In this document: one piece after another, positions 24,797 to 35,492 of the stretch
How the letters are laid out: the number at the start of each line of letters is the position of its first letter
Position numbering within the stretch: the stretch's first letter is position 1
Translations under genes and position numbers: made by a program
DNA from: Pseudeuparius sepicola
Lineage: Eukaryota > Arthropoda > Insecta > Coleoptera > Anthribidae
Direction: 5' to 3'
Assembly (NCBI GenBank): GCA_963920635.1
Contig: OY987300.1
Coordinates: 81,259,899-81,323,898 of the forward strand
DNA length: 64,000 nt
The notes under the pieces: generated by a model
The model's database searches: none
Told to the model about the DNA's origin: nothing
Seen by the model: only the letters and a program-made list of their open reading frames with translations

Positions 24797-24918
24797 TATG
24801 TACCTCGGCACTGAAGTTCTTTTTATGACTCATGTGGTTTATTTGCCTCGGCCAGAGGCCTCGGCAACTAAACTCCACATGAGTCATAAAAAGTTGAACT
24901 TCAGTGCCTTGGTACATA
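24797..24918. repeat. Palindromic element, 122 bp
   Basis: TATGTACCTCGGCACTGAAG pairs with the mirror CTTCAGTGCCTTGGTACATA, and ATGACTCATGTGG pairs with CCACATGAGTCAT. This gives arms of about 52 bp around GCCTCGGCCAGAGGCC, itself palindromic. Likely a small foldback MITE. Confidence 0.8.
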
Positions 24919-25722
24919 AATAACTATTACCGGAACAATATTATTTAATACGGGATTTTCGATTTGTTTTGAAACGCTACATCAATTGCCGCAAATTATA
25001 TATCCAATGCCAACTTTGAAGGAATTTTTTTCCGTTTAGAAATTTAAGCATGGACGCCACTGCCACGGACCAAATTATGAGAACTTAATAAGCGGATGAT
25101 TAATATTGGTTGGGGACTTTCTTTGCCGAAACTTAGGGTATTGGAAGTTCCTTACAGTTAAATACGTAAAATGGACGCCTGCGGATTCAAAGTTCTTCGG
25201 GCTTCAATAAGAGACTAAGAAAGATCATTCTTCATTTCGCGTTTTAAGTTTTAATTCGGGAGAATATCAGCGGTTCTTGTAGACCCACCAAAAGTTCAAG
25301 CTTTGCCTTTTTTATGACTGTTTAAGACTGTTAGCCACATACAAGTTGGTATTTAACGAAAAAAGTTAGAGTTGTTTTTCTCGTTTGAAGTGCTTACATT
25401 CTTTTTCGGAACACGGATTATTCCCTTTAAAGAAAATAAATGAGTGTGTACAAAGGATGTTGCTCACAAATGCGTTGAGGCCTCTTTGTTCTTATTCCTT
25501 TCTTTGTTTTTCGCTTCATTTGTTTTTGTCTTTATTAATGACAACTTAGGAAGATGGGGTAACTGTATCAATAAATTATGCCAAGTTGGAAAATAAATAA
25601 GTACAAGAAAAAAATTGTTATGTAGTCTGACTTACAATATTACATTATATATTTCCCAGTAAAAACATTTTTTTTTGGGTCACTTTAGGATTTGCATCAG
25701 GACATTGCCTTTCTGTTCATAC
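24919..25722. other. No gene seen
   Basis: AT-rich unique-looking sequence without coding motifs or obvious repeats. Confidence 0.4.
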
Positions 25723-26345
25723 CATGGACTGTTTAAAGTAAGGGGACCCAGCATTATACTTTCCAAAGTGAGGCCTATTCTTTCCTCATTCTAATGGTCT
25801 CAGTGATGCCAAGCATGCCATTTTATTGGAGAATCTATGAATATAACAGGTATTTTGATTGTTGGTAAAAATTAATAATGGTTTCCATGATTTCTAAAAA
25901 TTAGACTTGACAATTTTGTGTATACAAGTGCAGAATGTAGCAACTGTCAAATGAAAGAAATTTATTTTATAGTTTAAATCGATTTCCAGCAATTATTTCC
26001 ACGAATTTAAGTAATAAGTATTGTAAGTCAATAGCGCCGATTTTGCTTATTTAAGAAATTGTCGCTATTGCATCTTGTTAACCAGGTTCCTCAATCCATT
26101 TGTAATATGTATAGGTACTTGAACTTTCTTCCCTTGTTGAACGTATCTACCCAAAAAACTTTCACAGATTTCGGGATGGACTAATAAGATTAGGTCTAGT
26201 AGTTTTAATGATGTAGTTTTTCTCGGCGTTCATTATAAATTTTTTGTAATTTTATTTATCTCCCAAGGTACCTCACAAACTTAAAATAAACTTGTAAACT
26301 CATAGACTATGACATGCTGGGTCCCCTTATTTTAAAGAGTCCCTG
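25723..26345. mobile_element. hAT-type non-autonomous element, copy B
   Basis: The same family as 22913-23951 but shorter (623 bp) and in inverse orientation, with ends CATGGACTGTTTAAAGTAAG and mirror CAGGGACTCTTTAAAATAAG. Perfect 8-bp duplications GTTCATAC lie at 25715-25722 and 26346-26353. Its left 200 bp corresponds to the right end of copy A in mirror form; an internal part of copy A is missing. Confidence 0.93.
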
Positions 26346-26353
26346 GTTCATAC

Positions 26354-26812
26354 CTAAACCGGACAGTTAAATAATGTTTAATTTTTGGACCTAAAATCGG
26401 GGCTATTTAGAAATTTAATTATTAATCCCCAAGAAACATTCAACATTCCTGCCTTCATCAAAATTCATTACTGCAGGAAAATTTATTCTTGACACGACAA
26501 CGAAAAAATAATTGCTCCTTTGCTTAGGACTGGGTCAAATCCATCTCGCTCGGGTTTAAGCTTTATTAAAATAAACGAGTTCTTTCCCTTAGGTCGTATT
26601 ATGTGGAATAACAATTCGCCGGCTTGTAGTTTTATGTTAAAGAGCTTTGGAATACGCTTCCATTGTTATTTCTCCTAAGCAGACATTTTACATGAAGATT
26701 GAGGAGGACTAGTGGCATGCTCACATTGCCCTTGCAAAACAATTATTAGATAAATTATCAGTATAATAAAATTGTTATATGTTACATTTCAGTCGTCCCT
26801 TACCTTGTGTTT
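26354..26812. other. No gene seen; first copy of a 130-bp host repeat
   Basis: Unique-looking DNA. 26683-26812 is repeated after Helentron-like element B, in two pieces at 27735-27816 and 28873-28926 (shared blocks GGACTAGTGGCATGCTCACA and CCCTTACCTTGTG). Confidence 0.6.
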
Positions 26813-27734
26813 TTACAAGCTTTTATTTATTAACTTGCCCTGTTAGTACGTATGTGGGTCGAATCTTGCAAGCTGAATTAGACCCACTTCCAGACATCCG
26901 ATTGAGCTAAAATTTTGCGTACACCTTTAGTTCCGGTGACAATACAATATGCAATACTCAATATTGTAATCCTTTCAAAATGGCCGCCGCTCCAAGATGG
27001 CGGATGATGTATTTTTTGTCAACCCCCCTTAATATGGGTATCAAATGAAAGGGCTTGAAGAGTAGAAAACGAAAAAATTAGTGACATCATACTAAATTCT
27101 ATATGGCCGCCGCTGCAAGATGGCGGATTACATTTTCTTTTCAACCTCCCTACTATGGGTATCACATGAAAGGACTCGACGGGTAGAAAACAATAAGGCG
27201 AATGACTTCATACGAAATTCAATATGGCGGCCGCCCCAAGATGGCGGACTCAATTTCTTTAACACCCTCCTGACATGGGAATCAAATAGGTACTAAGAAG
27301 CACAAAATAAAATTGAAAATAAGAAAAACCTTTTTAAAAACAAGCTTTTATTTAAGCCATGTACTAAAACGAATAAAATAAGTTTAGATTTTCGTTAAGA
27401 TAATTCAATTCCAAATTGCGACAAGTTTTTGCAAATTTAAAAGCTAGTCGCGCGAATTGTAAAGAAAAAATGCATACTTTGGCAAATATAGGTACTTGCT
27501 TATCAACCAATCATTGTCCAATAAAATTAATTGGTACCTACTTCCATCAACATTTCGCGCGACAAGCTTTTCAATTTGCAAAAACTTGTCACAACTTGGA
27601 ATTGAATTATCATAACGAAAACCTAAACTTATATTATGCGTTTTAGTACATGGCTTAAATAAAAGCTTGTTTTTAAAAAGGTTTTTTATATTTAATTTTA
27701 TTCTCATAATAAATGCACATATGCACATAATCGG
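26813..27734 (+). mobile_element. Helentron-like non-autonomous element B
   Basis: It begins ACAAGCTTTTATTTATTAAC, then TTGCAAGCTGAATTAG. Three diverged units containing TGGCCGCCGCT or GGCGGCCGCCCC and CAAGATGGCGGA follow (about 26980, 27100 and 27225, spacing 115-125 bp). AAACAAGCTTTTATTTAAG and an imperfect palindrome (about 27350-27680) complete it. The layout is that of element A minus the helicase. No protein is encoded. Confidence 0.65.
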
Positions 27735-27828
27735 ACATTTTACATGAAGACTGAAGAGGACTAGTGGCATGCTCACATTGCAAAAAAATACTTTGTTCTT
27801 AGTAGATGAATTATCAGGGGTAATATAA

Positions 27829-28003
27829 CAAGTGGTGTGCCTATTATCGATAATACCTTTCGTTAATTTTACGAATTATAATCCCAAAGCTGAAAATACC
27901 ACGACTGCACAGCAGGAGTGGTATTTTCTTAGCATTGGGATTATAATGAGTTATAAATTAAGGAAAGGTATTATCTATTATTAGGCATACCACGAGCTGT
28001 ATT
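27829..28003. repeat. Palindromic MITE-like element
   Basis: Arms about 27831-27905 and 27925-28003 mirror each other: GTGGTGTGCCTATTATCGAT against TAGGCATACCACGAGC, and CCCAAAGCTGAAAATACCAC against GTGGTATTTTCTTAGCATTG. It lies in a larger insertion (27818-28862) flanked by TGAATTATCAG and TGAATTCTCAG. Confidence 0.7.
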
Positions 28004-28151
28004 TAAAAAGAGAATTTAACAACTGCAAATAGTTTGACAGCTAGTTGTCATCTAAGAGAGTAGGATTTCAGCGATTATTTCCCTCATACTGCTTGCATCC
28101 AATAAGGTAGCTCCTTCCATAAAAATCCAACCAATGATATGCCTCTGCTAG

Positions 28152-28203
28152 CGATAATTTGCACTAGTGCAATTACCGGTAATTGCACTTGTGCAAATTA
28201 TCG
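28152..28203. repeat. 52-bp near-perfect palindrome centred on CCGG
   Basis: CGATAATTTGCACTAGTGCA plus ATTA mirrors TAATTGCACTTGTGCAAATT plus ATCG around CCGG, with one mismatch in 24-nt arms. It is directly followed by GTTGCTTAGCAAC (28208-28220). In copy 2 one arm is shortened, so it is not strictly conserved. Confidence 0.85.
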
Positions 28204-28531
28204 TTTCGTTGCTTAGCAACCGCGAATCTGTTGGATACAAACACGTATCTACTTCTTAAAGTTTGTGTGTTTCACACTGTTCTAAATTATGCAGCTTATA
28301 AATTATGTTGCGGTATTATTAAGCATTATATCAATGAATTTATATAACTTTTACATTGCTAAATTCTTGTTATTTAGACCTCCGCCTCCGTTTAAATTTA
28401 TGACACATGTCATTCAGAAAATAAACCAACGCCGACAGGGTGTAGGTATAATCGCATTTGCCTTGGATACCCAAGCGTCATGTTTGTTTACTCGAACGCT
28501 ACAGTCGAAGCTGTCAATAAACTCGTTCAAA

Positions 28532-28597
28532 ATGAGTCGTTTTGGAAATGTAAACATAGAACAAATCAATACAGAAATTATTAAATCGTATTCGTGA
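28532..28597 (+). CDS. Short frame at the 5' end of a lost element X protein
   Basis: ATG at 28532 opens MSRFGNVNIEQINTEIIKSY before a stop 22 codons on. The copy at 48801-49569 keeps the downstream residues (FGNVNIE.INTEIIKSYS) but has lost the ATG. The peptide style (short acidic 'FGNV..EEI' start) recalls the beginning of DUF3504/Crypton-like or ZMYM-like proteins, but this is a weak impression. Most likely a non-functional 5' remnant. Confidence 0.35.
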   Translation: MSRFGNVNIEQINTEIIKSYS

Positions 28598-28926
28598 AAT
28601 AATCTCGACAAATACCACTCGTGCCGGAAATTTTTCTAGATAATTTTATTCTCAAGCCCTATTTTGCCCATTAGCAAAACCACTCGTACAAATTGGGCTT
28701 TTATTTTCAGAGATAAAATAAAAGCCCAATTATCGATAAAATTTCTGGAACTAGTGATATTACATACGAAAATACCACTAGTGGTATTATCGCTGAAATC
28801 ATCACCTGATTGGTTAATATTTCAAAAATCATATCATTTCATTGGTTCATATTGGCATGCGTTGAATTCTCAGGATAATAAAATTGTTATTTGTTACACT
28901 TCAGTCATCCCTTACCTTGTGTTTTT

Positions 28927-29619
28927 TTCTGGGAAGAACAAAAATAACCTTCAAACGTTTCACAATTACCACCTACATCGAGCTATTAGATGAACAAAAA
29001 CCTCATACCAGCAATCCAGTCATATCTCCCAACAAAACTCCCTCCCTATCGGTATTTTACACCTCCCAGCTCGACGCTGCGTATCAATCACCGTAGCCGT
29101 CCGATTTTTAAAGGACAAAACAACAGCGGCCTTTAATATTTCCAGAACGGAAATTTATCGGTTGTTGCCTGGCTGGTCGCACAACGACGTAGTACATAAA
29201 TTTTATTCTGCGGCTGATAGTTTCCCGGGTGCCTTTAATAAAGAAAAATGCGGGCGGAGCGGTGGGAAAAACGCCGTAATTACTGGCTTCAGGTGAGTAT
29301 TTTCTGTGGAATTCGGGGAAGTAGCTTTGGTGAATCACGGTTGGCGAGCGAGTCGCATTTTTCAAATCGGGGGGGCTCGTTTGTATAACCAGGAAAATCT
29401 GCATTTTAATAAAGAAAATTGAGGTAAAAAAGCTTCTACACAATATGAATCATCCCACATTAATATACCACCGTCCAGAAATATACTCTCACTCGGCACT
29501 CGGCCTTGTGTAAACAAACGTTTCCCTCTTGCCCTCTCCCGCTCCCCTCCTCATCGAGCCGATCGATATCTTATAATGTAAGAAAATAAGCTGTACACAG
29601 TGTAGCTGAGAGCAAAATA
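28927..29619. other. No gene seen
   Basis: Unique-looking sequence with a GC-balanced stretch (29090-29370) that is open on the minus strand but shows no recognisable motif. 29510-29570 is C-rich. Confidence 0.4.
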
Positions 29620-31096
29620 AACTCCTGGACAAAATTAACGCAACATCATAAATGTGCCACTTATTTGATGCTATTTTTTTTCTGAATTTATGATCCGATT
29701 TGAATGATTTTTTTTTGCATTGTAGGTTGGTTCCTTGACAATGTCATAGTTTTCGCTGTTTATGATAAAAAGTTCATTTTCGATTTATACCGGGTGTAAC
29801 AAAAATGTTATGTTTTTCCGAAAATTCGTATCACCCTGTGGAGTATACTAGCAACCGAAACATATAGCAGTTGACATTAGACGGTAGGTCTATCTTTCTT
29901 CAACATTTTCTTTTTTGTTTACTTCATTATCTCTGTTATTAAAGGAGATACACTGTTTTATATCGTAACATGTTTTTATAGACTTTATTATTCAACACAG
30001 TCATTGTTGAATGTTTTCAAGTAGGCTATGGAACTTTTCTGACATTTCAAGCGATGTGCAACAGATGTTGTGTTTTAAAGTTACAAAGGTCAAATAAAAT
30101 TCGCCATACTAATAAAAACTGTTCGGAAACTGCTTATTAAATGTTCGTTTTATATGCCCAGTTGCCAGACTATTCTGTCGTTTAAACCAGCCTCATTTAA
30201 ACGTCTTCTGATTGTTCGAGACGATATTGTATGATGGCGAGCAGTTCTAAGCTAACTTTTTAGCCTAGTACTAGTGATATTCCTGTTTCTTAGAGCAGTT
30301 TGCCTAATAAAACGCTCATCCCTTGGATCGGTACATCGGTTTCGCTCTTGGCCTGACCTTCGAGAGTAAGATCCTGTCTCGTTAAATCGTTCAACCATAC
30401 GACTTATAGTCGAACGATGTCTTCCTATCACATTAGCAACATTACACATCGAATAGCCTTCATCCACCAAACTTAAAGCTCTTACTGCTTCTTCTGCCGA
30501 CAAATTTTTTGGTCGATTCATTTTTCAATTTTAAAATACTCGTCGGGCAACTGGGCATATGAAACGAACGTTTAATAAGCAGTTTCCGAACAGTTTTTAT
30601 CGGTATGGCGAATTTTATTTGACCTTTGTAACTTTAAAACACAACATCTGTTGACACATCGCTTGAAATGTCAGAAAAGTTCCATAGCCTACTTGAAAAC
30701 ATTCAACAATGACTGTGTTGAATAATAAAGTCTATAAAAACATGTTACGATATAAAACAGTGTATCTCCTTTAATAACAGAGATAATGAAGTAAACCAAA
30801 AAATAAAATGTTGAAGAAAGATAGACCTACCGTCTAATGTCAACTGCTATATGTTTCGGTTGCTAGTATACTCCACAGGGTGATACGAATTTTCGGAAAA
30901 AAACATAACATTTTTGTTACACCCGGTATAAATCGAAAATGAACTTTTTATCATAAACAGCGAAAACTATGACATTGTCAAGGAACCAACCTACAATGCA
31001 AAAAAAAATCATTCAAATCGGATCATAATTTCAGAAAAAAAGTAGCATCAAATAAGTGGCAAATTTATGATGTTGCGTTAATTTTGTCCAGGAGTT
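29620..31096 (-). mobile_element. Tc1-like element with arms of about 550 bp
   Basis: AACTCCTGGACAAAATTAAC at 29620 and its mirror ending at 31096 are flanked by TA (29618-29619 and 31097-31098). The arms 29620-30167 and 30547-31096 are near-identical inverted copies. The 380-bp middle carries only the DNA-binding part of a Tc1-like transposase on the minus strand, so the element cannot move itself. Confidence 0.93.
30170..30521 (-). pseudogene. Tc1-like transposase, DNA-binding domain only
   Basis: ATG at 30521 opens MNRPKNLSAEEAVRALSLVD, and the first helix-turn-helix covers GYSMCNVANVIGRHRSTISR. After KS a TAG interrupts; the same frame then continues LRTARHHTISSRTIRRRLNE and AGL, the second (RED-like) helix-turn-helix of paired-type Tc1 DNA-binding domains. 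The frame then runs into the inverted-repeat arm. The whole DDE catalytic domain (about 200 residues) is absent. Without the stop it would resemble a DNA-binding-only repressor; with it only the first 89 residues are made. Confidence 0.88.
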
Positions 31097-31128
31097 TATT
31101 ACCGACCGACCGTGACTGTGTTGTAGTG

Positions 31129-31499
31129 ATGCCTAGTAACGCTTTTTACTGCAGTGCGGATGGCATGTAAAACTAGTTCAAAAGATTATATTACCTTTTT
31201 TTATTTCCTAAAAACCCTGAAAGGTAAGATTGAGTTTGAGGTACCTACCTACAAAAATTAAGACTTTTTAGGTGACATTTGAATACTTAGGTGTTAATTG
31301 AAGAATAATATAGATAAAATATTAAAATATTGAAAATTTGAAGGTGCCAGCAATGGAAGAATGCCTTACTGTTCATCGGAGAACATAAATTTGCGAATAT
31401 TCCACCTGAAGAGGCATATAAACCTATAAGAATTTGCAAGGCACATTTTGATGATCAGTCATTCACTTCACACATTATGATTATTGCCAGAAGCTTATG
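31129..31499 (+). pseudogene. THAP zinc-finger gene relic with one intron
   Basis: ATG at 31129 starts MPSNAFYCSADG; one extra A at 31165 shifts the frame, after which CKTSSKDYITFFLFPKNPER continues to a splice donor (AG|GTAAG, exon end 31223). After a 120-bp GT-AG intron exon 2 (31344-31499) reads CQQWKNALLF and then KPIRICKAHFDDQSF, ending at another GTAAG. All C2CH zinc ligands of a THAP domain (C-x4-C and C-x2-H, about 49 residues between), the FPK proline and the invariant Trp are visible. THAP domains bind DNA in host regulators and P-element transposases. No transposase follows. The single-base insertion makes it a pseudogene unless it is an assembly error. Confidence 0.82.
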
Positions 31500-32590
31500 G
31501 TAAGACGCATGCTTGTGTAGGTACGTATGCGTAATATTTTGTTCTGTATTGTTTATGTCAATTTAAATATCAAAATATTTACTACAGGATGAAAAAGTAG
31601 ACATGATTAGTTTAACTCTTTGTCGTTAAATATTTATTTGTTATTTATGTTTTTGTCTGCTCTATGTTTTGTTATGCTTTATTAAAAATGAACGTAAAAC
31701 ATAAAAAAATTGCATTGTTATTCATGTTCCAACCAAAGTCTACAGATATATACCTACTAATTATGTAGATTCTGGTAATAGCTACCTTGTATTTTAATTT
31801 AACTGCACCTACCAAAAACCAACGGTACACTCACCTGCACAAATAATGTTGTACCAAAGTCTACAAATAGGTATACTAATATTTGTAGACTTTGGTAAGT
31901 AATGGAAAGTCAATATGAACCTGCCCCCGTATAACTGGCTTGACGGCGATTTCGTTTAGTCGCCCTCGTAAATGCGAAGCGTGCGAGGTGACGCTGATTT
32001 ACGACCGGTCGCAAAAAATTGTCGGCTTTTCCGAGAGAACAAAGAAGTGAGCCGACTTTAGTATTTCTAGGCTTTGAATATACCATGGAGCAAACAGGAT
32101 GTAAAGGATTGAAAATTACATTTGTTGGCATGTTATGGGGGTCTGCAAGGCCATGCAAATGTGCCTATCCAGGCCACCAAATTATCAATATAATAGCCAT
32201 TTCGTATCCATACAGTTTGAAACCTCTATGTATCGAATCTATTGTTCTATTCATGGAACATCAACATGTCCCTCGAAATCCTATTTAAACCAGGAAATCA
32301 ATTTGCTCGAGCATTTTGATAGCATAGAATACAGTTAGGTATAAATAAACTTTAAACGAGAGTTTTTGGGCAATATCGTTTAAGTGGAAGGGATTTTAAA
32401 TTCGTCCAGAGAAGACTACGTAATCGTATTAGTGCAAGCTTGGGCGTTGTGAAGATTAGACTTGACTTTTAAAGCTTGACACTGCAAAGTGTACACTTGC
32501 CTGGAACACTTTAGTAGGTGAACGCATGTTTTGGATCACTCATTCTATTCGTTAGATGAATATTTTGACTGTTTTTATAATATGCGATAG
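31500..32590. other. No gene seen; hairpin at 31852-31897
   Basis: AT-rich sequence. TACCAAAGTCTACAAATA and its mirror TATTTGTAGACTTTGGTA form a hairpin at 31852-31897, and a diverged half-copy lies at 31734-31785. A CpG-containing block at 31920-32040 has no recognisable coding sense. Confidence 0.5.
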
Positions 32591-33780
32591 CAGTGGCGTA
32601 GCCAGGGTTAACGTCTGGGGGGCAATCAGATATAAATAACAAAACTCTGTCGATAATTTTAATGAATAAAAACAGAACAAAAACATATTTTCTAAAATAA
32701 ATAAATACAGGGTGTCCGGAAATAAATGCACCAACTTGAAAAATTAAAAAGAAAAATGGAAAATATGACGAAAAGTTCAAATGAACATGGGTCCGCAGAC
32801 GTTTAGTTTTCGAAATGCAGGGTGTTGAAATTGAAATTTTATTTTCGATTTTTTTAAGAACCTTTTTGAGACGGCAAAATTTTCTTGCAAAATTTGGTAG
32901 CCGGGGTTTTTTTGGGAAGAGAAGTCATAATTTGGTATTATTTTTGGTGCAATCGGTAGAGGGCGCTGAGTACGCTATCATTATTTAATTTAGTCTGCCC
33001 TAACTTTTTTGACAGTAAACTTTTAAGACATTTTGTGAATGTATCTTCTTCCCACACGTTTTCTACGCAAAAAAAGGTATACTTGGTGAATAACGCCAAA
33101 CGTGACTGTGTAAATTTAAATAAACAAGCACATTTATTTTTTGACAGTTTAACTTCTTGTTGTTTTTTTTTTCAAAAAAAATTTGTCGACTCAAAAAGTT
33201 ACTTAAAAAATCGAAAATAAAATTTCAATTTCAACACCCTGCATCTCGAAAACCAAGCATCTGCGGACCTATGTTCATATGAACTTTTCGTCATATTTTC
33301 CATTTTTCTTTTTAATTACATTAATAACATAAAAATAATTCTTCTTCGAACCAGTAAAATCTATATCACAAAATCAAGTATCCTTTTTTTGGTCTTGAGC
33401 TCGTCAAATATCTCCTCTGGAGATATGGGTATTTCAGGGTACACATAAAGGAGTGTTAACCCATTCAGTCGGTTTTCGTTAATATTGTTCCTAATATAAA
33501 TTTTGAACATTTTCAGTTTTGAAAATGTTCTTTCTGGCGTGGCGGTGCATATATGTTTAGTAGGTTGTTTTGCCTAATTTACGGTTACGCCACAGGTTTT
33601 AATTTCGAGAAGACAAGATGAAACAAATAACCAATTGTAGATATTTGATGTTCACTGCATTTTCAGAATATTCCAGGAGTATATAATTTTTGGTATTATT
33701 AATTTTGATATTACAAATCTCGTTTATCTCGACAGCTCTGGGGGGCAATTGCCCCCTTTGCCCCTCCCCCCCCCCTAAAT
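32591..33780 (-). mobile_element. hAT relic with nested foldback copy 2
   Basis: The left end CAGTGGCGTAGCCAGGGTTA at 32591 is a hAT-like terminus beside a G-run. A foldback of the CAGGGTGTCCGG type occupies about 32707-33320 (CAGGGTGTTGAAATTG near the left arm, mirror near 33225), and a hATC-coding fragment follows on the minus strand. A G/C-rich run (33740-33776) marks the degraded right side. The same composite, inverted, is at 10335-11221. Confidence 0.7.
33391..33546 (-). pseudogene. hAT transposase C-terminal (hATC) fragment
   Basis: The minus strand encodes TATPERTFSKLKMFKIYIRN then NENRLNGLTLLYVYPE and EEIFDELKT without a stop, the hATC dimerisation motif near the C-terminus of hAT transposases. 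It is related to, but distinct from, the 3158/40780 family (ATPERSFSSLRRLKNYLRNT). Sequence upstream does not continue the protein. Confidence 0.85.
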
Positions 33781-33984
33781 ATTATGTACGACGTTGCTGT
33801 ATTGTCTGCTATTTTAGTGTGAATCTCGAACAAAATCAAAATTTTTCCCACAATTACATACAATATAATATATTGAAAATTCAACAAAGCCAATAGGTAC
33901 TGTCGTGGGAATTTTTCATAAGTTATACTTTATTTTTATGTCATTTTAGTCTTAATAAAAGGCACATTTGTCCAATAATGAGTG

Positions 33985-34319
33985 TTTCTTATTCTATTAA
34001 AAACGCCACATGTTGTAAAAGTGGTTGAATCAGTCCACAATATAGAATCTGTAATAATAATAACCGTAGGAGTAGTAATAGAATGTCTAGTAGTAGTTAG
34101 TTAATAGTAGTACAGTGTAATCTTTATAGTGATAATTTACAAGTGATAGAAATACGCACCTATAAACTGACCATTTTCTGCTTGAGTCTCCAACAATAAA
34201 CGGCAATATCCTCGCCTTCTATAATTATTATGGATTTTCAACACTCTCTGGACTGAGCTCCATGATATTTGCAAATATCTCCATGCATCTTTAATAGAAT
34301 GTTTCGGATTTTCCACCAA
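33985..34319 (-). pseudogene. Mariner/Tc1-type transposase relic, second copy
   Basis: On the minus strand 34319-34137 encodes ENPKHSIKDAWRYLQIS then SSVQRVLKIH, an N-terminal helix-turn-helix. 34050-33985 encodes WTDSTTFTTCGVFNR, the first catalytic Asp block. The sequence between them (34050-34130) is frame-broken. It reads through the site that is occupied by a foldback in the 15691-17425 relic. Confidence 0.8.
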
Positions 34320-34330
34320 GTATGTAATAA

Positions 34331-35318
34331 GACTGCTTCCTGCATATTCTCAGTTAAAACATGTCGTGGTTTATTTCTCTTTTCTTTATTTCTTAAACTT
34401 CCAGTAATTCTCAATTGTTTTGAATTTTAGATGGCAAAAATACTAGAGCAAACATATAACCAGAAAAATTCGAACATTTCGAAAATGGAGAAATATAAAG
34501 GATGTTCCACCTAAAAAAACATAAATTTGGTCTATTTGGTAATTGACGTATTCCACACATGTTAATATTTTTGAAAAAAGTGCGCTGGTCGAGCATTTAC
34601 AATTTTTTTATAAGAATTTGGGGGCCGAGGACTCGGATTCTAAATAACTCTCTCTGCAGTAAAATGTCCAATCTATTGTGCCTAGTTCGCTCGATAGATC
34701 GTCGATAGCCGGGCATTTTGCTCGACTCCCTCGGAAGCAAATTTCCGTACATCCCTAGGGGTGTGCAATCAATCTTGGCAAGTGTCCAGCATAAATAGAA
34801 GACCTAAGTGAGTTCCCGTTGTAGCCGCTATTCGAACACGGGCTTTCGCAAATCCTATAGGCCTCCTTTCAGTGTCTGATGCAACTGGGATCTCCTGTGT
34901 GCTCTTAGATTTGCTTGTATACCTGCGCAGGTGTATGTTTTCTATTTCCACGCCTCCCATTGGGCATAGCAGAGGCGCGTTACTTAGTAACAATCACATT
35001 TACTCCACTAATTTGTTTTTATTTTCATTATAATTTCACGACACAACACACCACTTCTTAATGACGTAACCATCGAATTGATAAGTACTATGGAAGTGGC
35101 ACAGGTGCGATTTTCATTGTGTTTGAGCAGGCAACTCTAAAGAGAGATACCTAAGTTTCAAATGGCAATAAGTAAGACAAGGACGCGTAATGAACGTGTC
35201 AGCTGATTCAGGCAAAGTATGTATAAAGGGATGTTGCATATTAATGCCCGAATTTAATGTTGGTTGTATGATCTGTATTCCGTAATTCGGGACTTGTTTG
35301 TAGGAATGAGAATTTTTT
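34331..35318. other. No gene seen
   Basis: AT-rich to 34600, then a GC-balanced block (34630-34990) with an open minus-strand frame of 74 codons but no recognised motif. AT-rich again to 35318. Confidence 0.4.
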
Positions 35319-35492
35319 CCTAGTTCATTTCCATGTTTTCAACAGCATTTTGAATATAACCATAACCACATGTATAATTGCGAATTAATTTAAAAAAAAA
35401 TTATTTCCTAGTTCATTTCCATGTTTTCAACAGCATTTTGAATATAACCATAACCACATGTAAAATTGTGAATTAATTTTAAAAAAATTACA
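35319..35492. repeat. Tandem duplication, 2 x 88 bp
   Basis: CCTAGTTCATTTCCATG starts at 35319 and again at 35407. The two units differ at a few sites, for example TATAATTGCG against AAAATTGTG. Confidence 0.95.

Larger units (their letters stand above)
28065..28770 (+). mobile_element. Unclassified element X, copy 1
   Basis: It spans ATTTCAGCGATTATTTCC to TTACATACGAAAAT and recurs in inverse orientation at 48801-49569. The two copies share a 52-bp palindrome region, GTTGCTTAGCAAC or its variant, a region with CCTCCGCCTCCGTTTAAATT, and a start-codon context for a short reading frame in this copy. The rest of any protein has been lost. I do not recognise the superfamily. Confidence 0.65.

Noticed and set aside
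27444..27776. 110-codon minus-strand frame
   Set aside because: It spans the palindrome and border of Helentron-like element B and the duplicated host segment; no motif, so considered chance.
28289..28531. Upstream part of a 102-codon frame in element X
   Set aside because: The residues before the ATG at 28532 are not conserved in frame in the second copy; only the short downstream peptide is shared.
34769..34993. tRNA-derived SINE head
   Set aside because: A CCCGTGTTCGAATAGCGG-like stretch on the minus strand recalls a B box, but no A box at the right distance and no second copy were found.
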